Source: Nonomuraea maritima
Lineage (GTDB): Bacteria > Actinomycetota > Actinomycetes > Streptosporangiales > Streptosporangiaceae
Direction: 5' to 3'
NCBI RefSeq assembly: GCF_900100395.1
Contig: NZ_FNFB01000003.1
Coordinates: forward strand, 310,001-374,000
Length of the DNA: 64,000 nucleotides
This document shows positions 51,079 to 59,628 of this stretch, piece after piece (position 1 is the first letter of the stretch; each line of letters opens with the position of its first letter). The notes under the pieces are model-generated. The model did not search any database. It was not told the origin of the DNA and was given only the letters and a program-made list of their open reading frames with translations. A program made the translations under genes and the position numbers.

Positions 51079-52479
51079 ATGCAGGGACTATCGCGAGTGG
51101 AGCTGAGGTCGCGTGACGTCGGTGGCCACCAGCCGCGATCCGTGGCGGGCATCGAGACGCCGCAGACCCTCGGCGAGGTACGCGCCCTCGTCCGCCAGGC
51201 AGCGGCGACCAAGCGCCGCCTGTACCCCATCAGCACCGGCAGGAACTGGGGCATGGGCTCGGCCATGCCGGTCACCGACGACAACGTGCTCGTGGACCTC
51301 GGCGGCATGAACCGCATCCGCAGCCTCGACCTGGAGGCCGGCTACGCCGTCATCGAGCCGGGCGTCACCCAGGCCCAGCTCGCCGCCGAGCTGCGCGACA
51401 CCCCCTGGATGCTGAACGTCACCGCCTCGTGCGCCGACACCTCGGTCCTCGGCAACGCGCTCGACCGCGGCGACGGCTCCATCCGCTCCCGCGTCCACGA
51501 CGTGGCCGGGCTGGAGGCCGTCCTCGCCGACGGCAGCGTCGTCACCACCGGCGGGCTCGACTCCGCGGGCCGCTACCACGGCCGGGTCGCCGGGCCCGAC
51601 ATGACGCAGGCGTTCGTCCAGCACAACCTGGGCATCGTCACCGCCATGGCCGTCGCGCTCATCCCGCGCCCGCAGACCATCGCGGTCGTCCACGGGCGCC
51701 TGCCGCGCGAGCAGGCCGGCACCGCGCTCGGCGCGCTCACCGGCTTCCTGCGCCGCGGCAACCCCGCCGACGGGCTGATGCGCGTACGCGAGCTGTCGCT
51801 CGTCCCCTCACACGGCGACTGGACGCTGCCGGCGGGCGTCGACCCGAGCCTGTTCACCGTCCTCGGGCCGCTCATGGGCAGCGACGCCGCGGTGGAACTC
51901 GCCGAGGAGCTGCTGCGCAAGTCGCTGGCCGGGGTCGACGGCGCCGAGGCGCTGCGCGTGGTCGACGCGGCCGAGGTCGGGCCCGACGACCCGCTCTACC
52001 CCAGGGCGCTCATGTCGCAGGGCGTCCCGACGTGCATCGGCGTCCACCACGCGCTGCGCGTCACCTCCTGCGACCAGATCGACCAGGGCCCTATGGGCTT
52101 CCTCGCGATGCTGCCGCTCATGCCGATGGACGCCGCCAAGACCGACCAGATCATCGCCGCGCTCCAGACGGCGATCGACGCCCACACCACCGCCCTCATG
52201 GTCGAGTGGAACCTCGTCAGCGAACACATCGCCAACGGCGTCATGCAGATCTTCTTCGACCGCGGCACGCCGTTCGGCGCCCACCGCGCGCACCAGCTCC
52301 GCAACGACGCCACCGCCCTGCTGCGCGGACACGGCTGCGCCATCTACCGCTCCGACATCGACCACGCCGCCGCCGCCGTCTGGTCCGAGACCAGCACCGC
52401 CGGCCTCGGCATGCTGCACCGGCTCAAGACGGCGCTCGACCCCGACGGCCTCATCTCGCCCGGCCGGTACGGCGCCTGA
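51079..52479 (+). CDS. FAD-binding oxidoreductase (VAO/PCMH-type)
   Basis: The 466-aa protein has a PP-loop-like FAD domain of the PCMH fold: TLGEVRALVRQAAATKRRLYPISTGRNWGMGSA, VLVDLGGMNRI, AVIEPGVTQAQLAAEL, then LGNALDRGDG. The substrate domain ends in SPGRYG. Family relatives include p-cresol methylhydroxylase and vanillyl-alcohol oxidase flavoproteins, which oxidise phenols or C-H/C-OH groups. No His for 8-alpha covalent flavin is obvious at the usual site. ATG 51079 follows GAGGAG. Confidence 0.88.
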   Translation: MQGLSRVELRSRDVGGHQPRSVAGIETPQTLGEVRALVRQAAATKRRLYPISTGRNWGMGSAMPVTDDNVLVDLGGMNRIRSLDLEAGYAVIEPGVTQAQLAAELRDTPWMLNVTASCADTSVLGNALDRGDGSIRSRVHDVAGLEAVLADGSVVTTGGLDSAGRYHGRVAGPDMTQAFVQHNLGIVTAMAVALIPRPQTIAVVHGRLPREQAGTALGALTGFLRRGNPADGLMRVRELSLVPSHGDWTLPAGVDPSLFTVLGPLMGSDAAVELAEELLRKSLAGVDGAEALRVVDAAEVGPDDPLYPRALMSQGVPTCIGVHHALRVTSCDQIDQGPMGFLAMLPLMPMDAAKTDQIIAALQTAIDAHTTALMVEWNLVSEHIANGVMQIFFDRGTPFGAHRAHQLRNDATALLRGHGCAIYRSDIDHAAAAVWSETSTAGLGMLHRLKTALDPDGLISPGRYGA

Positions 52480-52488
52480 CCCCCGCTC

Positions 52489-52550
52489 GTCCCCGCACTG
52501 TCCCCGCACTGTCCCCGCACCACCGCCGGCACGGCAGGACCGTGCCGGCG
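52489..52550. repeat. 11-bp tandem repeat and hairpin within the cluster
   Basis: Three 11-bp units of GTCCCCGCACT (52489-52521) are followed by a perfect 11-bp stem CGCCGGCACGG / CCGTGCCGGCG (52524-52534, 52540-52550). It lies between the FAD-oxidase and MFS genes and may attenuate or partly terminate transcription inside the cluster. Confidence 0.55.
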
Positions 52551-52582
52551 CAGACCACCGAAGCTCTCCCAGGAGGATCCAC

Positions 52583-54205
52583 GTGCGTTCGTCACCAGCG
52601 GCCGCCCGGGCGGCGGCACCGGCCGGCGTAAGCCGCCGTCACGGAGTGATGCTGCGCCTGGTCGGCGCGGGCGTCATGCTGACGGTGATGGCCGACACCA
52701 CGGCCACCACCCTGGCCGTCGGCGTGCTGCGCTACACGCCCGCCGGCGCCGGCATGCCGCTCGGTGACCTGGTCTGGCTGACCAGCGCGGCGTTCATCCC
52801 CATCGCGGCCCTGCTCGCCACGGCGGGCCGCTGGGCCGACCTGTTCGGCCGCCGCCGGGTGCTGGCGGTCGGGCTCGTGGTGTTCGTGCTGGGCGGGATC
52901 GCCACGGTCGCCGTCGACTCCTGGTCGTTCGTGCTGGCCGCGCGGGCGGTCCAGGGCGCGGGCGCCGCGGCGATGATCCCGGCCAGCCTCGGACTGCTGC
53001 TCGGCGAGCTGCCGGAGGCACAGCGGCGCGGCGCGATCGCGCTGTGGAGCTCCGCCTCCGGCCTCGGCTGCCTGCTCATGCAGGCGGGCGGCGGCTGGCT
53101 GGCCGCCACCGTCGGCTGGCGGTCGCTGTTCGTCCCGGACGTCGTCATGGGCGTCGCCCTGCTGGTCGCCTGCGCCTGGCTGCCGCCGGGCGGGCGGGCC
53201 GCCGCCAAGGGCAAGCCGGACGTCCTCGGCGCCTGGCTGCTCGCCGCCGGGATCGCCGTGATCGTCCTCGCCATCTCCAAGGCCATGGCCTGGGGCATGG
53301 ACGTGCTGTGGCTCGCGCTGGCGGCGCTCGCCCTGCTGGGCGGCGCGTTCGCGCAGGCCAGGCACCACCGGCTGCCCGCGATCGACCTCGCCCTGTGGCG
53401 GCGGCCCAAGTTCGTCTGGGGCTGGCTCGCCACCTGGGGCTTCGGCGCCCTGTCGTACGGGCTGCTCACCGTGCAGCCCCTGTACCTGCTGCACCTCGGC
53501 TACCCGATGCTGGAGGTCGCCATGTGGCTGACCCCCACGTCGGTGGCCGTCGTCGTCACGAGCTTCGTCGCCGGACGCCTCGTCAAGCGGGTCGGCGCGT
53601 ACGGGCTCATCTACGCCGGCTCCCTGCTGTGCGGGGGAGCGTGCGTGCTCGTGCTCACCCAGGTCGGACCGACCCTGCTCGGCCTGATCGCCAGCGTCGT
53701 GGTCGGCATGGGGGTCGGGGCGCTCGCGCCCGGCACCTCCGTCGCCACCACCCTGGCCGCCCGTCCCCACCAGTACGCCTCCGCCGTCGGCGCGGCCACC
53801 ATGGCCCGCATGGTCGGTGGCGCGGTCGGCGTCGCGGTCGTGTCGGTGGTGATCGACCACCCGTTCATGACCGGTCCGTCCGCCGGCCTGGCCGGAGCGC
53901 TCGCGCTGTGCGTGGCGATCTCCGTGCTGATCGGCGCGCTCGCCCTGACCAAGATCACGCGTACCCGTCCCGACCCGGACGACGTGATGGTCAAGGTGCC
54001 CCGCAAGCTGCTGCTCGAACTGCGCATGACGCTCGCCACCGTGGCGGCCGAGGCCGACGCGCTGCTGCCGGCCGAGACGCGCGCCCCTGACCCGGCCGCC
54101 GACCCTCGCCCGGCCGCCGGCTCGCCCGCCGCGACGGACCGCGTCCCGCGGCCGCGCGCGTCCGAACCCGGGCCGCTGGCCGGGATCCACGGGCACACGA
54201 ACTAG
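52583..54205 (+). CDS. MFS transporter, DHA2-like exporter
   Basis: The 540-aa protein has 13-14 predicted TM helices. Its motifs are RWADLFGRRRVLAVGL (motif A), AARAVQGAGAAAMIPASLGLL (motif C-like) and WSSASGLGCLLMQAGGGWLA. A 90-residue cytoplasmic Pro-rich tail follows the last helix. It probably exports the product of the surrounding enzymes. GTG 52583 follows AGGAGG. Confidence 0.9.
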   Translation: MRSSPAAARAAAPAGVSRRHGVMLRLVGAGVMLTVMADTTATTLAVGVLRYTPAGAGMPLGDLVWLTSAAFIPIAALLATAGRWADLFGRRRVLAVGLVVFVLGGIATVAVDSWSFVLAARAVQGAGAAAMIPASLGLLLGELPEAQRRGAIALWSSASGLGCLLMQAGGGWLAATVGWRSLFVPDVVMGVALLVACAWLPPGGRAAAKGKPDVLGAWLLAAGIAVIVLAISKAMAWGMDVLWLALAALALLGGAFAQARHHRLPAIDLALWRRPKFVWGWLATWGFGALSYGLLTVQPLYLLHLGYPMLEVAMWLTPTSVAVVVTSFVAGRLVKRVGAYGLIYAGSLLCGGACVLVLTQVGPTLLGLIASVVVGMGVGALAPGTSVATTLAARPHQYASAVGAATMARMVGGAVGVAVVSVVIDHPFMTGPSAGLAGALALCVAISVLIGALALTKITRTRPDPDDVMVKVPRKLLLELRMTLATVAAEADALLPAETRAPDPAADPRPAAGSPAATDRVPRPRASEPGPLAGIHGHTN

Positions 54206-54229
54206 TTCACCTTGAGAAGGGCTCTTGTC

Positions 54230-55357
54230 ATGGCAACCACATCGTGTGACGTAGCCGTAGTCGGCGCCGGGCTCGGAGGCTGCTTCCTCGCCCTGCTCCT
54301 GGCCCGCCGCGGCCGGCACGTCGTCGTCATCGAGCAGGGGCCGTCGATCCCGAGCGCGGGCGCCGACTTCCTCAAGCCCCCGGGACTGCGGGTGCTGGCC
54401 CGGCACGGGCTCGCCGACCTCGCCGGGCGCCACGGCATCAGGCGCGACACCATCCGCTACTACCACGACGGCGACCCCATCCAGGAGTGCCGCTTCCCCG
54501 ACGGCGGCTTCCTCATCCAGCCCTACCGCGAGCTGGTCGAGCTCATCTACGCCTCGTGCGCGATGGAGGGCGTCGAGTTCTGGTTCGACGCCAGCGTCGA
54601 CGACATCGCCACGGACGGTGACCTCGTCCAGGAGCTGACCCTCACCGACGGCCGGCGGCTGCGGCCCGGCGCGGTGGTCGGGGCCGACGGCTCCAGGTCC
54701 GTGGTCCGCGAGGTCCTCGGCGTCGACCAGGTCGTGACACCGTACGAGCGGCTGATCATGCGGGTCGCCACGGTGCCGCTCACGGCCGGGATCGCCGAGC
54801 TCAACCGGCTCTACTTCAGCTCGGAGGGCTGGCTTGCCTACCTCTACCCGCTCGACCGCGACGAGGCGCGCGTGTTCGTCGGCCTGCCGCCCGAGGACGA
54901 CCGGATGATCTTCGAGGACGGCATCCCGATCCTCATGGACCAGCTCAAGAAGTTCGTCACCGACAGCTTCGACGCCTTCGACGTGCTGGGGCCGGCCTCC
55001 TGGCAGCGGATCAAGGTCTCGTCGCTGCGGGTCGGCGCCTACCACCGGGGCAACGCCGCGCTGCTCGGCTCGGCCGCGTTCGCCTGCCACCCGATGACCG
55101 GCATGGGCATGAGCTACACGCTGCGCGACGCCGAGATCCTGGCCGACTGCGTCACCGCGGCCGCCGGCGACCAGGCGCTGCTCGACCGCCTGCTGCACCT
55201 GCGGTACGAGACCCGCCGCGCGGACCACCTGGAGCTCATCGACTACGGCGACGCGCTCGCCGGGACGTTCCACGACCGGGCGGCCTACCTCGCGTCCTTC
55301 CGTCCTGACCTGCACATCCACGGCGAGAGCCGCGCTGCCGCCCTGCAGCCCGCCTGA
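54230..55357 (+). CDS. FAD-dependent aromatic-type monooxygenase
   Basis: The 375-aa protein is of the PHBH/UbiH class: dinucleotide-binding AVVGAGLGGCFLALLLARRG (9-28), the DG motif VVGADGSRSVVRE (near 150-165) and the GD-like AALLGSAAFACHPMTGMGMSYTLRDAE region for the ribityl chain. It hydroxylates a small molecule with NAD(P)H. ATG 54230 follows GAGAAGG. The terminal GCCCGCC / GGCGGGC hairpin (55348-55364) has the stop codon in its loop. Confidence 0.88.
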   Translation: MATTSCDVAVVGAGLGGCFLALLLARRGRHVVVIEQGPSIPSAGADFLKPPGLRVLARHGLADLAGRHGIRRDTIRYYHDGDPIQECRFPDGGFLIQPYRELVELIYASCAMEGVEFWFDASVDDIATDGDLVQELTLTDGRRLRPGAVVGADGSRSVVREVLGVDQVVTPYERLIMRVATVPLTAGIAELNRLYFSSEGWLAYLYPLDRDEARVFVGLPPEDDRMIFEDGIPILMDQLKKFVTDSFDAFDVLGPASWQRIKVSSLRVGAYHRGNAALLGSAAFACHPMTGMGMSYTLRDAEILADCVTAAAGDQALLDRLLHLRYETRRADHLELIDYGDALAGTFHDRAAYLASFRPDLHIHGESRAAALQPA

Positions 55358-55479
55358 GGCGGGCGTCCCTGACCCGCGCCCCTGCCGCCGCCCGCAGTTC
55401 ACCACCCCGGCGAGGTCGTCCGGTGCCCCACGCTGTGTCCGGCCTTCAGCCCCAGGCGGCAGGGGCGTGCAGGGGACGG

Positions 55480-55767
55480 TCAGGAGGTGACGACCAGTTC
55501 CAGGCCGTTCGGGTCCTCCTCGACGTGGTGGCCGGCGTGCCGCAGGACGGCGTTCAGGGCCAGGCGGACGGCCGTGCGGACGATGCCGTACCGGGTCAGC
55601 TCCCCTGCGGTGGCGTCCCAGGCGACGACCACGCCGCGCGCGGGGTCGTGCCAGACGGACAGCCCGCCGTCGGTGGAGACCGGCGACGGACCGACGGAGA
55701 AGCCCGCGTCCGACAGCACGCTGCGGACCCGGGCTTCCAGTTCGCCGGCGCCCAAGGCAGAGTCCAT
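55480..55767 (-). CDS. Hypothetical protein
   Basis: The 95-aa protein has alternating helix and strand pattern (LEARVRSVLSDAGFSVG, GLSVWHDPARGVVVAWDA, YGIVRTAVRLALNAVLRHAGHHVEED). I do not recognise a family, but it reads like a small actinobacterial accessory protein. It is encoded against the direction of the FAD-enzyme cluster and ends after it. Confidence 0.6.
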   Translation of the reverse strand: MDSALGAGELEARVRSVLSDAGFSVGPSPVSTDGGLSVWHDPARGVVVAWDATAGELTRYGIVRTAVRLALNAVLRHAGHHVEEDPNGLELVVTS

Positions 55768-55846
55768 CCGGGCCCGCTGCCCTCCGCGCGCGGCGGATAA
55801 CCTCTCGCGAAGGCCAGGTGTCGCTTGCCGTTTCGCCAGGGATCCG

Positions 55847-56473
55847 TCAGTAGCCGACGACCTGGCGGATCAGGACGATGTGCACGCGTCCCGGGAACTC
55901 CCGGCGGATCTCCATGATCTTGTTGACGCTGCTGTGCTGCCCGTAGGCGGCCTGCGCGCGGACGTCCTCCAGCACGAGGCTGTGCTGGTGGATCCGGTCG
56001 TGGGCGTCCTGCAGCGTCGGGACGATCTTCTGTGCGCCCACCACGAAGACGACGTGGGCGGCGCCCCAAGCGTACGAGGCGAGCTGGCTGCCGGAGGCCG
56101 ACGCGATGAGCAGCGCCCCGTCGTGGGTGACGGCGTGCACGCTGCCCAGGGCGTAGTCGGGCTGCCCGGCGATCGCCTTCATCTCCTGCAGCTGGGTCTG
56201 GTAGTCGAGGGCGTTCATCCGGTTGCGCGCCGAGTCGTACGGACCGCCGGCGTTGATGGCGTCCTCGATGCCGGTCTCCTTCAGCGTCACCGAGGTGTTC
56301 GTCATCACCGACGAGCCGTCAGGGATGCGCGCCAGCGTCGCCCGCCGGGCGGCGTCGAGGTCGTCGACGACCTCGACGGTGAACCCGTTGCCCTCCAGCG
56401 CGGTCACGGTGGCCGCGAGCGCCGCGTCGTCGGGCAGCGTGGTGAAGCGCTCGGAGGCGTCGATCGTCGTCAT
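55847..56473 (-). CDS. LUD domain protein (lactate-utilisation LutC-like)
   Basis: The 208-aa protein has the LUD domain: ALEGNGFTVEVVDDLDAAR, GSSVMTNTSVTLKETGIEDAI, ALGSVHAVTHDGALLIASASGSQLASYAWGA and VVFVVGAQKIVPTLQDA. Stand-alone LUD proteins are common; no LutA/LutB partners are here. ATG 56473 has AAGGAG 7 nt upstream. It is divergent from a TetR gene that probably represses it. Confidence 0.87.
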   Translation of the reverse strand: MTTIDASERFTTLPDDAALAATVTALEGNGFTVEVVDDLDAARRATLARIPDGSSVMTNTSVTLKETGIEDAINAGGPYDSARNRMNALDYQTQLQEMKAIAGQPDYALGSVHAVTHDGALLIASASGSQLASYAWGAAHVVFVVGAQKIVPTLQDAHDRIHQHSLVLEDVRAQAAYGQHSSVNKIMEIRREFPGRVHIVLIRQVVGY

Positions 56474-56527
56474 GGGCTTGCTCCTTGTTTCTCGGTCTGT
56501 TGGGCATGTTCGCCGTGGCGAACGTGG

Positions 56528-56547
56528 AAACGGACTTTACCCCGTTT
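56528..56547. promoter_or_regulatory. Probable TetR operator
   Basis: AAACGG (56528-56533) and CCGTTT (56542-56547) are perfect inverted arms around an 8-bp spacer in the gap between the divergent LUD and TetR genes. A TAGGGT -10-like hexamer at 56561-56566 lies 7 nt before the TetR GTG, so the tetR mRNA may be leaderless. Confidence 0.45.
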
Positions 56548-56573
56548 ATCTGGACGCCGTTAGGGTGGGGTGC

Positions 56574-57188
56574 GTGAACGCGTCTGATGTGTCCTGGGGA
56601 GCGCCGCGCGCCGAGCGCGCCGACGCGGCGCGCAACCGGCGACTGCTGCTCGCCACGGCCCGTGAGATGCTCGCCGAATCCGGCCCCGACCGCCTCACGA
56701 TGGACGCCCTCGCCGAACGCTCGGGGCTCGGCAAGGGCACCGTGTTCCGCCGCTTCGGCACCCGCGCCGGCATCTTCCAGGCGCTGCTCGACGACAGCGA
56801 GCGCGGCTTCCAGGAGCAGGTGCTGTCCGGCCCGCCGCCACTGGGCCCTGACGCCCCGCCGCGCGAGCGGCTGATCGCCTACGGCCAGGCCCGCATCCGG
56901 TTCCTGCTGGAGCACCGGGAGATCGCGCGCCACAGCATCGACGGCCGCCAGAACGTTCCCACCGGCACGCAGACGCCGCTGTCGCGCGCCCACATCCGGA
57001 TGCTCCTCGGCCGGATCCCCCTCGGCGCCGCCGACCTCGATCTCCTCGCGATGCAGCTCACCGCCGCACTCGACGCGCCACTCCTGCTGTACGTGTCGGC
57101 GTCCGCCCTCGACGCCGCCGCCGACAGGGCCGAGCGGCGCCTCACGAGCGGCTGGCGCGACCTCGTCGACCGCGTCTGCCGCCCCTGA
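56574..57188 (+). CDS. TetR family transcriptional regulator
   Basis: The 204-aa protein has a TetR HTH (about 17-62: RNRRLLLATAREMLAES, MDALAERSGLGKGTVFRRFG) and a helical ligand domain. The start is GTG 56574, where conserved sequence begins. It is divergent from the LUD gene. Confidence 0.87.
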   Translation: MNASDVSWGAPRAERADAARNRRLLLATAREMLAESGPDRLTMDALAERSGLGKGTVFRRFGTRAGIFQALLDDSERGFQEQVLSGPPPLGPDAPPRERLIAYGQARIRFLLEHREIARHSIDGRQNVPTGTQTPLSRAHIRMLLGRIPLGAADLDLLAMQLTAALDAPLLLYVSASALDAAADRAERRLTSGWRDLVDRVCRP

Positions 57189-57293
57189 CCACGCCGCCCC
57201 TGACCGCGCCGCCCTTGACCGCGCCGCCCTTGTGCACCGCCCTCGGCGGTCTTGCCGCGGGAGCGGGGCGGGCCGTGTGGAAGGATGTGGCCT

Positions 57294-57842
57294 GTGTCCC
57301 GCGCGTCAGCGGTGCTCCGCCTCTCCAGGGCCGTCGTGTTCGCGACGGCCTGCGGCGCGGTGTCGGTGACCGGACACATCCTGGCCGGCGGGGGTCACGT
57401 CCCGTTCGAGGCCTTCGTCGCCGCGGTGCTGGCCGTGCTCGCTCTGGCGTACGTGATCGACGGGCGCGAACGCGGCCCGGCCGCGGTGCTCGCCGCCACC
57501 GTCACCACGCAGGCGGTCCTGCACCAGCTCTTCGAGCACCTGGCGCCCGGCCACGTCGCCGGTCACGGGCACACGGCGTCCGGCATGGCGCTCGTCCACC
57601 TCACCGTGGCGGCCCTGACGGCGTGGTGGCTGCACCGCGGCGAGCGCGCGCTGTGGCTGATGCTGCGCCTGTACGGCGCGCCCCGCCCGGTCATCCGCCT
57701 CTTCGCCGCCGCGCCGACCGCCGTGGACACCGGCCCGCGCCCGCCGTCACTGCCGCTCTTCCCGTACGCGGTGCCCGCCGGCGCGGGCCGGATCGTCGCC
57801 GCCGCGATCACCCGCAGGGGCCCACCGGTCACGTCCCGCTGA
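57294..57842 (+). CDS. Membrane protein with His-rich loop, next to copC
   Basis: The 182-aa protein has four to five predicted TM helices. The His-rich loop QLFEHLAPGHVAGHGHTASGMALVH (about 92-115) could bind copper. I recognise no named family, but its place before copC suggests a copper-related membrane role (inference). GTG 57294 follows AAGGAT; upstream in-frame codons are Arg-rich shadow. Confidence 0.7.
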   Translation: MSRASAVLRLSRAVVFATACGAVSVTGHILAGGGHVPFEAFVAAVLAVLALAYVIDGRERGPAAVLAATVTTQAVLHQLFEHLAPGHVAGHGHTASGMALVHLTVAALTAWWLHRGERALWLMLRLYGAPRPVIRLFAAAPTAVDTGPRPPSLPLFPYAVPAGAGRIVAAAITRRGPPVTSR

Positions 57843-58016
57843 CCCTGCCCGTCCCGTCCTTCGACGCCGTCGCGCCGACCGGCGGGCGCGTCGACGCGCC
57901 CGCGGCCGGTCCGCGCTCGGGGGCCGTGGCCAGCGGTTGCCGACAGTCCGCCGGTACGAGTCCGGGCCCCGCATCGCGAGCGGGCCGCCCGGAGAGCCCC
58001 CTGGAGAGAGTTGATC

Positions 58017-58589
58017 ATGAAGTTTCCGTCCTGGCGCCGGTTCGGAGCGGGCCTCGCCACGCTCGCCTGCGCCGCCGTCCTGACCTGGCAGGCCGCGCCG
58101 GCGTACGCCCACGACAGCCTCAAGAGCAGTTCGCCCGCCAAGGACGCGGAGGTCGCCTCCGTGGCGGAGATCGAGCTCGAGTACAACGCGAGCGTGAAGT
58201 TCCCGTTCGTGGTGCTGCACGACGCCGCAGGGAAGGCGATCCCGCTCGACAAGCCACGGCTCGACGGGCCGAAGGTGCTCACCGACGTCCCGCAGCCCCT
58301 GGCGCCCGGCGCGTACGTGATCGGCTGGCGGGTCGTCTCGTCCGACGGGCACCCCATCGAGGGCGAGATCCCCTTCCGCGTCAAGGGCTCCGCCTCCACC
58401 CCGTCGTCCTCCGGCGTGGCCGCCGCACCGGCGGCCACGACACCGTCGCCGGCAGCGGCCGGGACGGAGCCCGGCGTGCCCGCGTGGGTCTGGGGCGGCC
58501 TCGCGGTGCTGATCGTGGTGGGCGCGTGGATCGTGTTCAGGACCTCGCGCCGCACCCCCGGACAGGAGGAGACGGACGCGGACCACTGA
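58017..58589 (+). CDS. copC: CopC-type copper resistance protein with C-terminal membrane anchor
   Basis: The 190-aa precursor has a signal peptide cleaved at AYA, leaving the copper-ligand His first (HDSLKSSSPAKDAEV). The CopC beta-barrel follows, containing VSSDGHPIEGEIPF with the second ligand His. A Pro/Ala/Thr-rich linker leads to a TM anchor (about 150-172) and a short cytosolic tail. It binds copper on the outer face of the membrane. ATG 58017 lies after GGAGAGAG; a TTG at 58011 is possible. No CopD gene is adjacent. Confidence 0.9.
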   Translation: MKFPSWRRFGAGLATLACAAVLTWQAAPAYAHDSLKSSSPAKDAEVASVAEIELEYNASVKFPFVVLHDAAGKAIPLDKPRLDGPKVLTDVPQPLAPGAYVIGWRVVSSDGHPIEGEIPFRVKGSASTPSSSGVAAAPAATTPSPAAAGTEPGVPAWVWGGLAVLIVVGAWIVFRTSRRTPGQEETDADH

Positions 58590-58597
58590 CGCGCGCC

Positions 58598-58621
58598 GGC
58601 TCCCGGCGCCTGCCGGGAGCC
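58598..58621. terminator. Bidirectional terminator hairpin
   Basis: GGCTCCCGGC (58598-58607) pairs with GCCGGGAGCC (58612-58621) around a GCCT loop in the 35-bp gap between the convergent copC and lysR genes. Confidence 0.65.
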
Positions 58622-58624
58622 GCG

Positions 58625-59527
58625 TCAGCCGGACTCGGTGAGATCGGTCGAGGCGGCCAGCTCGGTGACCACGTCCAGCAGTCCGTGCAACGCGGGTGAG
58701 GTGTTGCCGGACGACCACACCATCTCTGTGGGCACGAACTCCCCTGCCAGCGGCACGAACACCACGCCGGTGCGCCGGAGATCGCGGGCGGACCTGGCCA
58801 GCCGGGTGATCCCGACACCGGCCGCCACCAGGCCGAGCAGCCCCTGCACGTTAGCGTCCCGCTGGACCACGTCGGGGGTGAACCCCGCCGTACGGAAGGA
58901 GCGGTCGAAGGCGTCGTGCCAGGGCTGCCACGAGCTGCGCGGGGTCAGCACCCACCGTTCGCCGGCCAGCTCGCCCAGCGTCAGCTCGCTCCGCCCGGCG
59001 AGCGGATGGTCCTCGGGCAGGACGGCGCACACCGGCTCGCTGATCAGCGTCCTGGTCTCCAGGCCGGCCACCAGCGGAGGCCGGGTGAACGCGACGTCGT
59101 AGCGGCCCTTGAGCACGCCCTCGACCAGATCGGCGATCGTCGTCCACTCGGTCGTCAGTCTGATGCCCGGCAGGCGTCGCCGGACGGTCCTGACGATCGG
59201 CGGGAGCAGGTGGTTCGTGGTGGTGGCGAGGAAGGCGAGGCGCAGGCTGCCGACCTCACCGCGTACGGCCCGTGCCACGACGTTGACCGCTTCGTCGGCC
59301 CGGTCGAGCACCGCGCGCGCCTCGGGCAGGAACAGCGCGCCGATGGCGGTCAGGCTGGTGCCCCGGGTGTCGCGGTCGAACAGCTTCGCGCCCAGCATGC
59401 GCTCCAGCAGCGCGATCTGCTGCGACAGCGACTGCTGGCTGACCAGGAGCCGTTCGGCGGCCCGGGTGTAGCTCGACTCCTCGGCTACGGCGACGAAGTA
59501 CCTCAGCTGCCGAAGGTCGGGACTCAC
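58625..59527 (-). CDS. LysR family transcriptional regulator
   Basis: The 300-aa LysR protein has the HTH LRQLRYFVAVAEESSYTRAAERLLVSQQSLSQQIALLERMLG at residues 5-46 and an effector domain from about 90. GTG 59527 is preceded by TAGGCT at about the leaderless -10 distance and lacks a ribosome-binding site. It is divergent from an SDR gene, its probable target; the palindrome CAAAC-ACCAC-GTTTG (59602-59616) lies in the shared gap. Confidence 0.88.
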   Translation of the reverse strand: MSPDLRQLRYFVAVAEESSYTRAAERLLVSQQSLSQQIALLERMLGAKLFDRDTRGTSLTAIGALFLPEARAVLDRADEAVNVVARAVRGEVGSLRLAFLATTTNHLLPPIVRTVRRRLPGIRLTTEWTTIADLVEGVLKGRYDVAFTRPPLVAGLETRTLISEPVCAVLPEDHPLAGRSELTLGELAGERWVLTPRSSWQPWHDAFDRSFRTAGFTPDVVQRDANVQGLLGLVAAGVGITRLARSARDLRRTGVVFVPLAGEFVPTEMVWSSGNTSPALHGLLDVVTELAASTDLTESG

Positions 59528-59628
59528 AAGAAAAGCCTACAACTGTGACAAGAAGCAGGTGTTGGACGGCTCCGCTGCGCCACCACCACCATTGACCTCG
59601 GCAAACACCACGTTTGAAGGGGTAGGGA

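Noticed and set aside
52592..55405. 937-codon reverse-strand open frame
   Set aside because: It lies antisense to the MFS and monooxygenase genes and is composed of Gly/Arg/His/Asp low complexity with no domain; a high-GC shadow.
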